A model generated the notes under the pieces. That model was not told where the DNA came from and did no database searches. It saw only the letters and a program-made list of their open reading frames with translations. Positions 13,201 to 27,796 of a DNA stretch of 64,000 nucleotides are shown here, in pieces. Made by a program: the position numbers and the translations under genes. The first letter of the stretch is position 1. The number at the start of each line of letters is the position of its first letter. Origin of the DNA: Ficedula albicollis (taxonomy: Eukaryota > Chordata > Aves > Passeriformes > Muscicapidae). The DNA is taken from positions 46,102,864 to 46,166,863 of the forward strand of contig NC_021677.1 of the NCBI RefSeq assembly GCF_000247815.1. The letters are read 5' to 3'.

Positions 13201-14702
13201 AAATATTATTCTCCATTTATAGATCTCACCCATATAATGTAATCTGCAGTTCTGATGTTTATTATTCAAAGGATAGATGTAATTTCTGATCCTATTGATC
13301 ATAAGCACAGTGCAAAAAGGCTCATCTCAAAAATGCAGACAAATACATTAACTCTAAATGCCTCAATTTTTATTACCAACTATGAATTAAGGTGATTCAG
13401 ACTGCAACCTACTGAGACACCCAAATTGCTGTACACAAGGTCACACATGTCACTGACAAAGCTATAAATAGACCCTGAGCATCCTGGCCCTTGGGCCTGT
13501 GAAACATCCATCAAACTGATGCTCCTTTCTTTTCTGATACATTTAACATGTTAATGGACAGAGGGAGCAAAAAAAGGTGTATGTCAAATTTTAAACCAGT
13601 AAATTTCTGGTTCTGTCTAAATTGGAACATTGGATATTCCTGAAATTTTATGATGCCAGTAAAACATAAAAATTTAGTGTCTAGTAGATGTTTTCATTGG
13701 AACATAACTTTTAGATGAAAGGAAGTCCTAAAGAATATAACAGAAAGTACTTATAGTAATTCTTCCAAAGATTTCTTTCCTAACTATTAATAAAATTATT
13801 CCACAGAAAAATTCCTCTTTAAGTATTTCATTGCAATAGTTAAACTCCACACATTCCATTTTGATTCTGGCCATTTTCATGGCTATTGCTTTCTTTCACA
13901 CATACTTAGAAGTGGTTAATGGGACAAAAATTGCTATTACTTATGAAACTTTGCATGTCAGATATTTTCTCAGTCTGTTTCCTTCATCTTCCACTTTGTA
14001 TAAACACACAGGCTTTTTATGAAATTAATTTATAAATATTACAGTACCTTTTTAAGGATAAATAATACCCCACACTATTCTGAGCAGGAATTTAAGCCCA
14101 TTTCTAGTAAAACAGTTTTTCACATTCATGCACATATTGAAAATGCATCAAAGTGCCTTGGAAAATCATAGTATATCTGTGTCTCCTTTTGTAGGCAATT
14201 CTAAAGATACCCTTGAGTATTTCTCTTGTTGACCTTGACAAAGCTGGAAGAACTCTTTAGCAGAGAGGATCCCATTTATTCAAGCATGTGCATGGATTAA
14301 TATGTAGCCAGGTATGCCTGAGCATGCTGTAGTAGCTGTGTAGGAAGTAGATGGGCCACACAAAATGCCACAGTGACATTCTTCTGTCTGCCTGACATGG
14401 GCTAGGTAGACATAGACGATCCATCCAGCCTAAGCAGGAATAGCTTCCCTGAGTTTACTGAAGTTGTATCATTTATATATATCTAATCTGGGTCATAAGT
14501 TTCTGATCATCACCAAAATATTAAAAAAAAATCATTCTGTTTCTCTTTAATTAGTGTGAGTAAGCATTTCTGCGTATCACAGTAGATAAATCAGTTAGAA
14601 AATAAAGAATTTCTTATTATCTAGACAACAGTGTTATAACATTTACATGGGCTTTTTTCCCTTTAAAATTCCAATATATTTCATCAGTCATTCCAGTCTA
14701 CA

Positions 14703-14745
14703 TTCTTTAATACCTAATACTTTAATTCTTTAATACCTAATAGTT
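14703..14745. repeat. Short duplication of ttctttaatacctaata
   Basis: The phrase ttctttaatacctaata occurs twice in close succession with a few bases between. This is a minor local duplication. Confidence 0.7.
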
Positions 14746-17501
14746 CAATTAAAGTAATGAGAAAAGAACAGCCCTCAGCAGTCAGCCCTACTAAAGGACA
14801 ATTTTCACCTACAAGCTTTCTGTCTGCAAACTTGCATGGGAACAGTAGATAAACAGAGAATGACATGATATAAGGAGAAATAAAAGCAGATCTTGAGTCA
14901 CCCCAGCTACTAGATATTACATTACAGCTGAGAATAACATCTCATACAATTTACAGGTTTCTTCCTTGACACGTCTAAAATTAGTCTTGTATCACAGTAT
15001 AGATGCATTATAAAACTCTGTATAGATCTAAAGAGAAAGAATAGTTGTATAGTGTACATCTGTACAGTAGCTTCCTGAAGGGGTTTTTATAGTAGTTATT
15101 CTATATATGTTGTAGGGGAGACTTTTTATTCTAAGCTGATAAATTTTATGGAAGTTTAATACGGTTTTCATAGAAACTTTATATCATTATATATTCCTAT
15201 AGTTGCCCTCATCTTCCTTATCACACTCCCTCTTATTTTAGGTCAGCTCCCTTATTGCATTCTAAATTATAAGGTATGAAAAACTACAGTTTTTAAGATG
15301 TGGATCTTCTCCTCTGAAGTTTTTTTGCATCATCTTTCCTACTGGAGCCCTACCTTTACAACAATCTATGACTACTGCTGCCATACAGACAATAACAGCT
15401 AAATAACAACTAAATGCATTGCCATGAAGAAAGTGAAGGAGTCTGCAGCTCTGCCAAAATACATAACTCTCCATCATTTAGAAAGCTGCAATGATATTTC
15501 AAGACTGCACATGATTTTAAATAACTTGAAGAACCATATGACTAAAGAACATGCAGCAAACACAAGGCAGAAACGAACCCACCATTCCTCCTGGAAAAGT
15601 AATCCTTTAAGAAAAAATCCAAAACAAGCAAACAACATATTTCAGTAGCTATTAAATCTTTTTTTCCCCTCTCACCAGATGTCTAAAAGCTACTTCATTT
15701 GTTTCAACACAAGAGTTTCCTAAGTAGGTAGAAAAACGCTCAGCCAGTCTGATTAAATGCATTTAGAAGGTCCTCCAATCTTTCAGGTAAATGTTTTTAT
15801 TTCTACATAGTTGTAGGGGAACAGACTACAAGTTGATGGTCTGAACACGCCAAGTGGGAATTGCTGCAACTCAGTGACAGCCCCTCTGAGAGCCGCAGTG
15901 AGGGATTTGGAACACTGACACACAGAGCCACAGGCAGGTGACAACCTGCACTGAGATAGGGCACTTATGCCAAATAAATACTCGAGTAAACCCAGGAGAA
16001 TTATTTCCATGATCAAGTACATATTGTGATGAATTTAGAAACTTTCTAGAATACTCTGTTAATAGAGTGTGCAGATCTGGTTGTTGGGCTGTTTCCTGCC
16101 TGCATATGTACACTCACTTGACTGGTGTAAGGAAAAGCAAGCATGAAAGACAACCAATGGCTTGAAAGAGGAGAAGACTTTCCAAAACACTGCAGATTTT
16201 CATTTTCCAGGGTACACACAAACTATTTTTCCAAGAAAGCCAAATCCTACAGAAACAAAGTTCTGATATTATGAACAGATCTCTGTCCCAAGTGAGCAGG
16301 TAACTGTTTGAGGTCCTGCCAGACATACCATCTTTTTTAGAGGAATGGAAATTTGTCTAGGCTAAGCATGCAAAAGGTGGACAGACATCTTATGGGGTAT
16401 TTCCTTTTTTTTTTGACGTATTTCTTTCTGTGTTGGATTCTTCCTGAATACTATGAACTGTACATTTTCACAGCAGTTAGGTGTGTCTACACTGGATGAT
16501 AGAGAGGGAAGAGGTAGTAGACAAGAAGGCAATTGTTCCCTAAGTCCATGCCACAATGGGGACAATTGCCCATCTACACTTGCAAATGTGACTCTCATAT
16601 TTCTCCTGCTTTCCTTCCCTCCCAGTGAAGGCACATTTTAATACCATGTTCTGTTGTAATGCACTCTAAGGAAAAGGGGAAAATGCCTGCTGAACAGGAC
16701 AGACAGCAACAGTGATTGCCACATTTTCTTTTTTCATATTGGGAAAGGACGAATCTTACAGATTTTGGCATGTTATTGCTTTTTCAACAATGCTAAGATC
16801 TCTGCAGTGATCTGTGTAACTTATTTGTGTACTTTTTTGAGGGGATCAAAATCCAGAACTGATTCAATTTTTGTTAAGGCTTTTTTTTTTTTTTTAGTTT
16901 AATGCATGTTATGGGACTTAATGCCCACACCATTATAAAATTGTGTCACTTTTCAATTACACTCAAAATATATATACTCTCACAGCCAAAAGCCACCAAA
17001 GGCCTAAGGCCCACAAGTGAGACCAATTAGAAATACATAAAGTTTTGGTATTTGCTGTCACTGGTGGTCAAAAATTTCAGAGACAGGACATCTCTATGAT
17101 GCTGTGACTGCTGACTGAGAGGGAAGAAATGGAAATCTCTACACTCCCTCAGCGTTGCCTAGAAACAAGGGGAATATTTCTAAAAATGCTTACTTACATT
17201 TATGTGTTTTAATTATCTACATGGTGGAAAAAAGCACAGGAACAACAAAGAAGAGACTATGAGAAATCTGTCATATGGGTTTGTACTGAACAGCCTAACA
17301 CTGTATATTGAGTACTACAAACTGAGTATTTGGGAACTTGACATTTAGAATTCAGAAAAAGAAACAACAAAAAAGTCTTTTAAAAGTATAGAAAGTTAAC
17401 TATGAGCAGCATGTTTTTCTGGTTTTTTGGAAAAAGCAAACAGAGACAAGTGTTTTCTGTGACATGATCTCTCCAGTAGAAAGCATTATGGCCAACCATG
17501 T

Positions 17502-17550
17502 AAAGGTGTACACTTATTGTGTACACTTATTATCTTGTACACTTATTTTC
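17502..17550. repeat. Triplicated gtacacttatt motif
   Basis: Three close copies of gtacacttatt occur in a row with slightly different linkers. No function is evident. Confidence 0.7.
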
Positions 17551-17744
17551 ATTCTCTCCAGTATCTTCAGGTATCTGAAATGGAAACTATTTAAAGACGA
17601 TCTCTACCTTTAAAATCTACAGATTTAATGATCTAAATTGTATCAAAGTATAAATCAGAGACCCTGAAACACAAGAGCAATGGTAACTAATTTCCAGAAG
17701 CCCTTTCCCCAAATCTCTAATTTCACACACAATCTGCTTCAGAG

Positions 17745-17838
17745 AAAAAACAGCAAAAACAAATAAACCAAAAAAAAGAGAAAAAAACCAAAACAAAAAC
17801 CAAGCAAAAACTAAACACATGAAACAAACAAACAAAAC
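17745..17838. repeat. A/C-only low-complexity tract
   Basis: About 90 bases are almost entirely A and C (aaacaaa, aaacc and similar words). Read on the other strand it yields meaningless Phe/Leu/Val-rich open frames. Confidence 0.8.
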
Positions 17839-18899
17839 CCATACTCAAATTCATGGATTGTGGTTTTTTGGTTTTGTAATTGTTCCTGGCAGATATTTTC
17901 CAAGACATTGACCTCAAATCCAAGAGACATAAAGGAAAATTACAAAATGCTATCAAATTATTTTGATTTGACAAGAAGGTAAGGTTTTTGTGACCTTATG
18001 GTTGACAGTAGTTCAAATGCCACGGCAACTGATGCTTTTATATAAAAAGCAGTCAGAAAGACAGAGGACAACCAGAAGATGGAGGACCGATGCCTTTCCA
18101 AGGCATATATTCCCTCCCCTGACCTCTCCCAGACAAATTTGATCCAACTACATTTAAGGATGATTTTACAGAAAACAGAATTAGACTGCCAAAATGATCA
18201 CTACAACATGAAGCAGAGAAACTATGGCTACATTGAAGGAGTACTTCATATGGCTAATTGGTATATCTAAAATTAAAAAGGACATCACAACATTCAGTAG
18301 TCAGAATGCTACTGAAAAGCTTTTTGAAGTATTTGGAAGAGTCTAAAGAAAGTACTGGGGTAGATAAGCTACTGGTTTCATCCAGCATGTATACTTGTGT
18401 GACCAAGTGAAAGCTTTGCCTGAGGCAGAAATAAGGAAGAAAGGTTGTTTCCAAGTAACACCTCCTTGATTTTGCTATGATTCTGAACTACATTAAAATT
18501 AATTTTCTAGCCGGTAAGGAAGTGTAGCAAATCACATAAACCACTGTATTTAGCCTTTAATTAATACTTATTTCTAGATAGCGAAGGGGAATGTGTTTCC
18601 ATCTGGGATAACTATGTGTCAGGCTATGGAGGGGACTGCAGTACCCCTGGCTGGTCAGTGAGAAAAATCTTCACACAAAAAGTACAAAAGGCCTCTGAGA
18701 CTTCACATTAGGGAAAATAGCAACCTGTCAGATAAACTGTAAATACTCTACTGCTTCTTCAGAAAGTTCAAACCCAGCACATCGGCATGCACACATTAAT
18801 CAGTGATGGGAGCAAAGGCTGCTTTTCAAAAGGTTATTTTGTGGATCATTTTTAAGGCGCTGTTGGTTTTCAAAGACATTGAGATTTATTCCTTCAGTG

Positions 18900-20280
<1,381 letters not shown>

Positions 20281-21317
20281 TCCAAAACTGATATCATTAA
20301 TTACTATAATGGATTGTACCCTGACGTGTACAACGTCCCACAGCTTTTTGCTGTAGATCCAAGTCTTTTGGTTTGGTGGGATTTTAATGCAAGTAGTTGA
20401 AAATAAAACACTCAGAAGTTTTTAAAGCTCTTATAAAGTGATTCCTTACCCACATTTAGCCATCCGTGGGCTGGTCTGGTGCCTTTTTCCTATGAATAGT
20501 CCTAGGGGCACTTGTCATTCGTGATAAAAAGAAGGCACAAACATGCAAAAATGCTTGCATGAGCCAACTGTGGCTCCTGGAAAATACCTAATATATTTTT
20601 AGATATGAACTGGATTACATGCATAATGTAAGACAATGGTAGGAATTATTCAGTGCTGCACTGTAATGTCAAGATCATCCATCGCTGCGTAAAATCAGAG
20701 CCATTTGAGATAATGTTAGGCTGTTGTGTTGTATCTCAGTGTCAGTTCCAGTCTTTGGAGACAGTGACAGATGCCGCTTCAGAAGACGTCTGATATCAAA
20801 GTACAGTTTGAACATAAATTCTAATGCTATATGTGAATATGAAATGCAGAGCAAAAACTAGTATCTTGTGCACCCAACTTTTATTCTGTTTTATGTACTG
20901 TGAAGGCAGTTCTATGGCAAATACATCCTTTTTCTAACTATTCTTACATTTGTCAAAAAACTTTTATAGGCAATCAGAATTGCCGATTGTCTGTTGACCA
21001 CAAAAAGGGAATAATAAATGGGATACAAGGTCTAAATTTCATTCAGGTTACAGCAAGCTTTGCTTGAATGACTCCTGTTTAACAAAAAGAAGTTCAAAAG
21101 TAGGGAAGAATTACTGTGTCTGTTAAATTGGGAAGGCATTGCTTGTCTCCATAGGAGGCTGCAGTGGGAGCAGAAATGTGTGACTGAACAGTCCAGTGTG
21201 GGGGTTCTCAGGCACGCAGGAAGGATCCTTACAGAGAGCAAGGATTAGCACAGGCAGAGGGACTAATACACTGAGCTGAGCTGGAAATATGTGTGCCTGA
21301 GCAGCTTGGCAGAACAG

Positions 21318-21403
21318 CCACTGGGTTGCTTGCAGTTCATGAAAGGGGGAGAACACATGGCCACTGGGTTGCTTGCAGTTCATGAAAGGGGGGGAACGCA
21401 TGG
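21318..21403. repeat. 43-bp tandem duplication
   Basis: Copies 21318-21360 and 21361-21403 both begin ccactgggttgcttgcagtt. They differ by two or so bases near the end (gggagaacacatgg versus ggggaacgcatgg). Confidence 0.9.
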
Positions 21404-22188
21404 TATTTATGGTTTCTCAAAAGAGTTGTATCTAAAACATTATTACAGAAAATGTGGGATACACTATTCCATGTCCTGATTGTATGCCGTGCAAAGTTCT
21501 TGTTCAGACTTAGCCTCATCATTTTAAAGAAAGAACCAAAATTTTACACTTGCTTGTATCAGGCCTTGCTTTGTCTAATGAGAGTACTGACAAAATGTTA
21601 TTTATTTATTTTTTTAATATTGGAGTATATATGATTTGTGTGTAGGTCTTGTCAAAGTTCAAATAAGGCTGAGATTTTTTTACCCTCCTAGAAATATCAA
21701 AGAATTAATCTGCTATTTTTTCCCTGATTCCAAATATAAACCTTGAAGCTATTTGCTGTAGTAATTTCAGGAGTCAGTTAATATACCCACAGATTTATAG
21801 TATGACCTCAAATAATCTGAATACTGTAATTTTAAACTTTGTTGTTTAAATCCAGCCTTATGCATTGGGATATTTAATTCCCACAGCCAGTGGGAACGCA
21901 TACCTGAACAGCAATACCTAACAGCATTATGCACCTACTGTTAATCAGGGACACACATTTGTGCCACTTTTATCTTACAGCAGTGGGGAACTCATTGTTA
22001 CTGCTGCATGGAGGCTGCTGTTAGATTTAGGCAATTTGCACAGGTTTCCAGGATTTTAAAACAAAATTTAAATGCTTCACATGTTCATAAACAATACCAT
22101 CTTATTTAGATTTTTCCTGCTTTGTAGGAAGTCCTTGCACTAATCTGACTAGAGCTGACAGGCTGTTAACATGGAGACTTGTGGACTT

Positions 22189-22368
22189 TTTATTATTATT
22201 ATTATTATTAGTATTAGTATTAGTATTAGTATTAGTATTAGTATTAGTATTAGTATTAGTATTAGTATTAGTATTAGTATTAGTATTAGTATTAGTATTA
22301 GTATTAGTATTAGTATTAGTATTAGTATTATTAGTATTATTATTAGTATTATTATTAGTATTATTATT
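22189..22368. repeat. (ATTAGT)n / (ATT)n microsatellite
   Basis: ATT trinucleotides flank about 20 units of the hexamer attagt and then return as mixed ATT/ATTATTAGT. The hexamer differs from the telomere repeat TTAGGG. The open Ile/Ser/Leu/Val frames over it are trivial. Confidence 0.95.
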
Positions 22369-23046
22369 CCTTCATTTGCCACTTGAACAAGCAGCTTATT
22401 AAACTTACTGAATTATTAGTTTGGTAGCACCAGTTTTTAGGAGCTGAAGTTTTCTTTGACCAACAAGAAAGATGAAAAATAATCTAGTTATGTCATCCAA
22501 CAAGGAAGGACGTTTAGAAGTTTTATTTGAATCACAATAATTTTAACGGAAATTGGGAAATGTTAATCTCTGTTCTTAATTTTTTACCAAATTAAAACCT
22601 TTACTCAGTAAATCTCTTAAAACCTATCCTTAATTTAACCATTACTCAAATAGTCTATTAAGTGAGTTTTAATCACTTAATGCTCTTAAAATCCTGACTC
22701 CATTCAGCAAATAACTTGACGTTTTATAATGACTTAAATGCCTAATTGGTCCCATTTTATCGAGGATTTCTTGCGTGTTAAAATGAACAGTGTTCAGACC
22801 ATTAACCCTAGTAGCCTCTTTGCTCCAGATTATAACCTGCAGCTTTCTCTGAGGCTCAGTGGATCATGGTTTCTCTGCTCTCCTTTCTGGGTGAGGCTGG
22901 CTGTGCATTAGTTTTGGTGATGTATTTCGAGGTAGAAATAGGTGCTCATGGATGAAGGAGGGGGCATCCTTGTAGGTGCAGATTATACTAGCAAAATAGA
23001 TTTTTTTGTTCTGTATATGAAGAAGAATTCTCCATATAGTGTGTCT

Positions 23047-23180
23047 ATACATTTAGGTGTATTTTTCTAGAGTTATTTAATCAGATATAGCTGAGACCTG
23101 CTGTACAATAATAATACATTTAGGTGTATTTTTCTAGAGTTATTTAATCAGATATAGCTGAGACCTGCTGTACAATAATA
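23047..23180. repeat. 67-bp tandem duplication
   Basis: The block beginning atacatttaggtgtattttt and ending ctgtacaataata occurs twice back to back at 23047 and 23114, essentially identical. Confidence 0.9.
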
Positions 23181-26100
23181 TAATTAGATTCCTTAAATTT
23201 TTCAGAGGAGGGTTTAACTCTTGAAACTGAAATACAATTTTGGTTGCATGGTTTTAATTTATACAGAATACTGTAAGATTATTAATTCTAAAGGTCTGAG
23301 AGATCTCGCTCTTAGGCATTGAGAGTATGTGTAAAGAACAGCTTCTGTGTAATCCAGCATAGGAAGTGTATAAATAGCACCCATCTAATTAATGGCTTAG
23401 GAGGTTATGTGTAGTGCATGTCAGGGGCTGTATAATTTCCATCATATTTTGCCTCTGACACAAATAATCCCATGCAAAATTCAGATGGAACATTTGTGAC
23501 TTTATTTCAAAATTGGAGTAGCGTGATTTCCTGGGTCTCTATTCATTGAGTTTTGCTTCAGGAAATTTAGGTAATAATGACTATTATTTCAGCTGGTGAA
23601 TTCTGCCTTTTATTAGCAAATCTCAAATGCGATTCTTTTAAAATGGCTTCACATGTGAGACTTAATACTCCCAGGATGGATAAGAGTTTTGTTATCAGAG
23701 AAACCAGAACAGGGTCCAAGAGGCTTCTGTTTCATTTGCAAGAACAGGAAAGAAAATACAGGTGTGATTATGATGTGCTTGTTTTGCCACACTAACTTTC
23801 AAATAAAATGGAGTACTGTCTGCATTCAATAAGTGGCTAAATCTAAAGCTGTGTTTGAAGGTCTCTTGTGATTGCATAGGTGCTGCAAAAAAGAAAAGAA
23901 AAGCAGTAGAGACTTGCTAGATTTTCTTTACCTAAACCTAGACCTAGGTTCTTTACCTAAAGAAGGAGTCTGGGAGGGTCACTGCTCTCTGCTGGCCTTT
24001 TCCTCTCTTCAGTTCTGCAACTATTTGCCAACTTCACCCGTCTGAGTAAGAGCTAGGAGCATCAGTGTTACCCAGTAGCTGGGTAGGAGAAAACCCAACA
24101 AATTAATACAGATTTTTTAGAGAAACTCATGCTGTTCTGTCTTCGTTCCCAGATATGTAAGTAGAGGGTAGCCAAGGATAAGTTCAAACTAGATGACCAA
24201 TTGTAGTTCCTGTAGCCCCTCGTCAGCCACAGCTGGGCAAGTGAGGGATGTTTGAGGGGAGGAATGACCACAGGTAAGGAAGAGGAAGCAAATTGGGGGC
24301 ATTAAAAGGAGTTTAGGGGGATGGTACAAAGATGTAAGCTACATGAATAGGAGAGCTGGCCTCATTAGTACTACTACTAATAGAATATGGGGGTTTCTTT
24401 AAGTATATCATGCTAATGTGAAGGGAAAATAGTTAAAATTAGAAAAAAATAGTTTCTTATTTAAATAAAGTTAAAATCCAATGTGGATTTTCATAACTAG
24501 GTTCATCTTTTAATGTACTCTGAGCTGTCAGTCTTTACTCTGTGTATTTCTGTGTTGTATTCATATATATGACAATTTCTGTAGCATAAAGAATTAATGG
24601 ATACTCTAGTTTGAAAATTCTCGTAGTACCAAAAGGAGAGGAACATTGATTTCAGGTCATAATTTAATTCCTTTAAGTATGATCTTGTGAGACAGATAAG
24701 ATGCTTAAAGGAGTTGCCATCACTGCTTGACGTCATTTGGGTTTTCACAGGGATTGTTTAAACCAGTTTTCATCTTTCCTCAGCGTGTGCACAGCGTTAG
24801 TGCTGTAGTGCACTCTTAGTTGTTTAGAGTTGGAAGAGTTAATTCATAGCAGGAAGCCCACTGAGAAGATCATAAAACTGGTTGGTAGAATTAAGAATGG
24901 TAGTGATAAACATCCTTGACTTATATGAAATTCACAGCACAAACCTTCTGCATGTTGTTGCCTGAATTATCCATTTATACAAAGATGTCTCTTTAACTAT
25001 TTCTGGTTTAGAGCATTGAGATATTAGGAAAGAAAAAGAGTTGGTAGTGGAAGAAGCAAGAATACTGAACCTTTATAAATCACTGTAGTGGTTAGAGTAT
25101 TTGCAAAGCATGTGTCAGCTTGAGTCCTTATCTCAGAGGGATCAAATGCCCAAAATCTCATGCAAATGATGCAATTCTAGTCTCTTAGAGACAGAGGTAC
25201 TTTCTGCATTGCCAGCTGAGAGGAGGCCACTCTAGAGCTAGGAAGGCAGGAGTCCTGGAGCCACCAAAAACCAAACCACTGCACAAAAGGGTCAGTATTG
25301 ACAGTGATAAGCATATTCTGGAGCTGCTGGGGAGACCTGCAGGTCTGGGAGCTGCCCTTTGGAAATTACAGTGTTCACAGGTCCCTACACAGTTAAGGTT
25401 TCATGTCTTGTAGTGCTAGATTTAGATGCCTACATCCAATATCCCACCTAAGGTCTCTGTATTTTTATGGATTATCTTTTAAGTAGCAAGTCTTGATGGG
25501 TAAGGGTAGCATGATAGATGGATTTATTTAATTTTTATTTGCTATGACTGAAGTACATGCTTGTTATAAAAATAGTAAGTCTAATACTTGTGTTTAAAGT
25601 CTTTTCTGGGATAACATGGTAATGAAAGACTGGGCTTCTTTCCAGTGCATATTCACGTTCCAAATCTGAAATGGCTTTGTAGAAAAATCATTTCCATAAA
25701 TTCTGAATATCTACTAACAACCAGGAAACAAAGTAAACACCAATTTCTATAATTTTTATTACTGTAAAATCATGATACTGTAAGATACATTTTAAATTAA
25801 AGGATACATTTTAAATTAAAATTAAAACCTAAGTTAAACAAAATGTTTTTCAGTTCTCTTCGGAATAATGTAGTTATTACTTACGTTAGATACCAGCCGG
25901 AAAAAATTTTAGATAAAGCTTTTTTTGTTTTTGTCTTCATTGTTGCTTAGTGTCATAGAAGGAACTAAAAGATGAAATAAATTTTTAGAAGTATTTAATT
26001 TGTTTGCTCTCTGTACTTTAGGAGAACACTCAGTTTGAAAATCATTATTTTATATTCAGTGTGGACAGTCCATTTATATCTATAAGGGAAATTAACATTT

Positions 26101-26961
26101 AGATCAGATAGTTACATATGTCATATATCAAACGTATTTTCATAGTTATCCTCGCATTGTTTGGTTTATATTTGATTAACTGTGAATTACTGGCAATCCC
26201 TCCTTTGCATGTAAAATTCTCTTCACATATCTAAGCCTTCAGTTTGTTTCTGCTGTTGTTCAAATAGCTGTGAAAACACAGCCTGAATCCAAATAAATAC
26301 CCATTCAAGTTAAAAGACAGCCTGAAATTATAATTGTGAAACTTTTGACCAATACCACTTTCTACCTTCATTAAGGTAGAAAAGATCCTGCACATATCAA
26401 ATTCTCCAGTTTCTTCTCTGACATTACCAACATGCTTCTGCATAGGAGTGATTTCTGTGTCGTCTATATGTCCATAGTCAAAATAGAGGGTACAGAAATA
26501 TTTTTTATTTCTCCCGACTAACGCTTTTTGGCAGCTTTTCTTGCCTATGAATACTGATGCCGAGTTCTTCTTTTTCTCCTTTCTCCTTCCCTGCAAGCCG
26601 GATACAAAGTAATTGTAAAGGACAAAACCAGCAGCCAGTGGTTTTCCCGGTAGAATTTCCACTGTGCCATCTGCTGGTGACGCAAAGCAAATGAACATTG
26701 TAAAGTGTGATCTTCTGCAGTGCTGAGCAGTTGTGTCTCCAGTTGAAGACAGTAGAGGCAACAGGTTTCTGAGTGTCCCTGGTGGTGTTTATCGTGGGAC
26801 AAAGTCATTTAGCTTACTTGAAGAGAATCAGTTGTACAGAGAACAATGTCTGTTTTTTTTAAGTGATCATTCTTGCCCTTCTAGGATTGTGTCATATAAG
26901 GATGAGTTAGAGGTGGCACTGTAAGCATGTACCTAACAATAGCACAGGTGCTTCCCTTTGG

Positions 26962-27047
26962 AATTACAGCCTGGCTCTGAAGCACAGAAAACAGTGAAAG
27001 AGGGAATTATAGCTTGGCTCTGAAGCACAGAAAACAGTGGAATATTT
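26962..27047. repeat. 43-bp tandem duplication
   Basis: Copies start at 26962 (aattacagcctggctctgaa) and 27005 (aattatagcttggctctgaa), followed by gcacagaaaacagtg in both. Confidence 0.85.
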
Positions 27048-27736
27048 AGGTTATTTGAACAGTTGTGAATGAAGCACTTCTGATTCTCAGTTGTCTGCTG
27101 TAATCCAGATTGCAGGTATATATGCATGCAGGTTTTTATCATTAGAGAAAATTCTGTCAACTGAAATTTATAATCTAACATTCCAATCATCCCAAAGACT
27201 TGCATTCTTCCAACACTTGCATATTATAAATTCCAGAAGTCATGAGTTTCAGGCTGGATCCAGCTAGACTGTGAATTACCACTTGTATGTAATAATATAT
27301 GGTAGAGAAATACAATATTTTACCAGGAAAGAAAGGCTTTATTGGCAAAGATTTTCAGTCATTGTGGAAACATTCTGAATCTAATACATCTAATAAATTC
27401 TTGCTGTTTTTGAAACAAATTGGAGGTGAGAATGGAAACAGAATTGTGGCCGTATCTCTTTTCAGTTTAATGACCCCTGTAAAGTTTGAACTAAAGTGTT
27501 CTGGTGGTCTGCTCTGCTCTGAACCATTGAGAGCACTAACATTGTATCTTGGTGTTCAGATTAAGTTATTTACCCACACTTGTAGTTCAGTGATTATAAA
27601 ATGATTGAGTAAGATTTTGAAAAAGATCCATTAGAACCATTCATGCATTCTCTGGAGAAAGACTTTATCTTGTCTGTAAAAATATGTGTGAGGATTTTTC
27701 TCTAACTTTTGGGTTTTGTTTGATTTTTTTTTAAAG

Positions 27737-27796
27737 TCACTCCCAGATGTGGTCCAGGATGTCCATTTAAAGGACACTGCAGAAATAAGAGTCATG
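27737..27796 (+). CDS. SPATA7: SPATA7 exon 2
   Basis: The acceptor is a T-rich tract ending taaag. Coding begins with two bases that finish a codon (TC), then [19 protein letters not shown], and one G before the donor gtaagt. This aligns with human LPRYGPPCLFKGHLSTKSN. Compared with human, two more cysteines appear here. Entry and exit are both phase 1. Confidence 0.9.

Larger units (their letters stand above)
6860..18780. other. Long noncoding AT-rich stretch
   Basis: I see no recognisable exon, tRNA, rRNA or well-preserved transposable element on either strand. Open frames are short and without familiar motifs. Contents noted are simple repeats at 8456-8505, 10164-10199, 17502-17550 and 17745-17838, and a small duplication at about 14703-14745. 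It lies between the two divergent promoters and may hold KCNK10 5' introns or regulatory DNA. Confidence 0.5.
20401..27736 (+). other. SPATA7: SPATA7 intron 1 (most of it)
   Basis: No exon is recognised before 27737. It contains the duplications at 21318-21403, 23047-23180 and 26962-27047 and the microsatellite at 22189-22368. A 176-codon antisense open frame at 26231-26761 has no recognisable domain. Confidence 0.6.

Noticed and set aside
20310..20357. ATG downstream of the C run as SPATA7 start
   Set aside because: The frame closes at a TAG after 15 codons, and I see no convincing donor in phase 1 before it.
22189..22368. Interstitial telomere repeat
   Set aside because: The unit is ATTAGT (TTAGTA), not TTAGGG.
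22149..22402. Ile/Leu/Ser/Val repeat peptides
   Set aside because: They are translations of the ATTAGT/ATT microsatellite.
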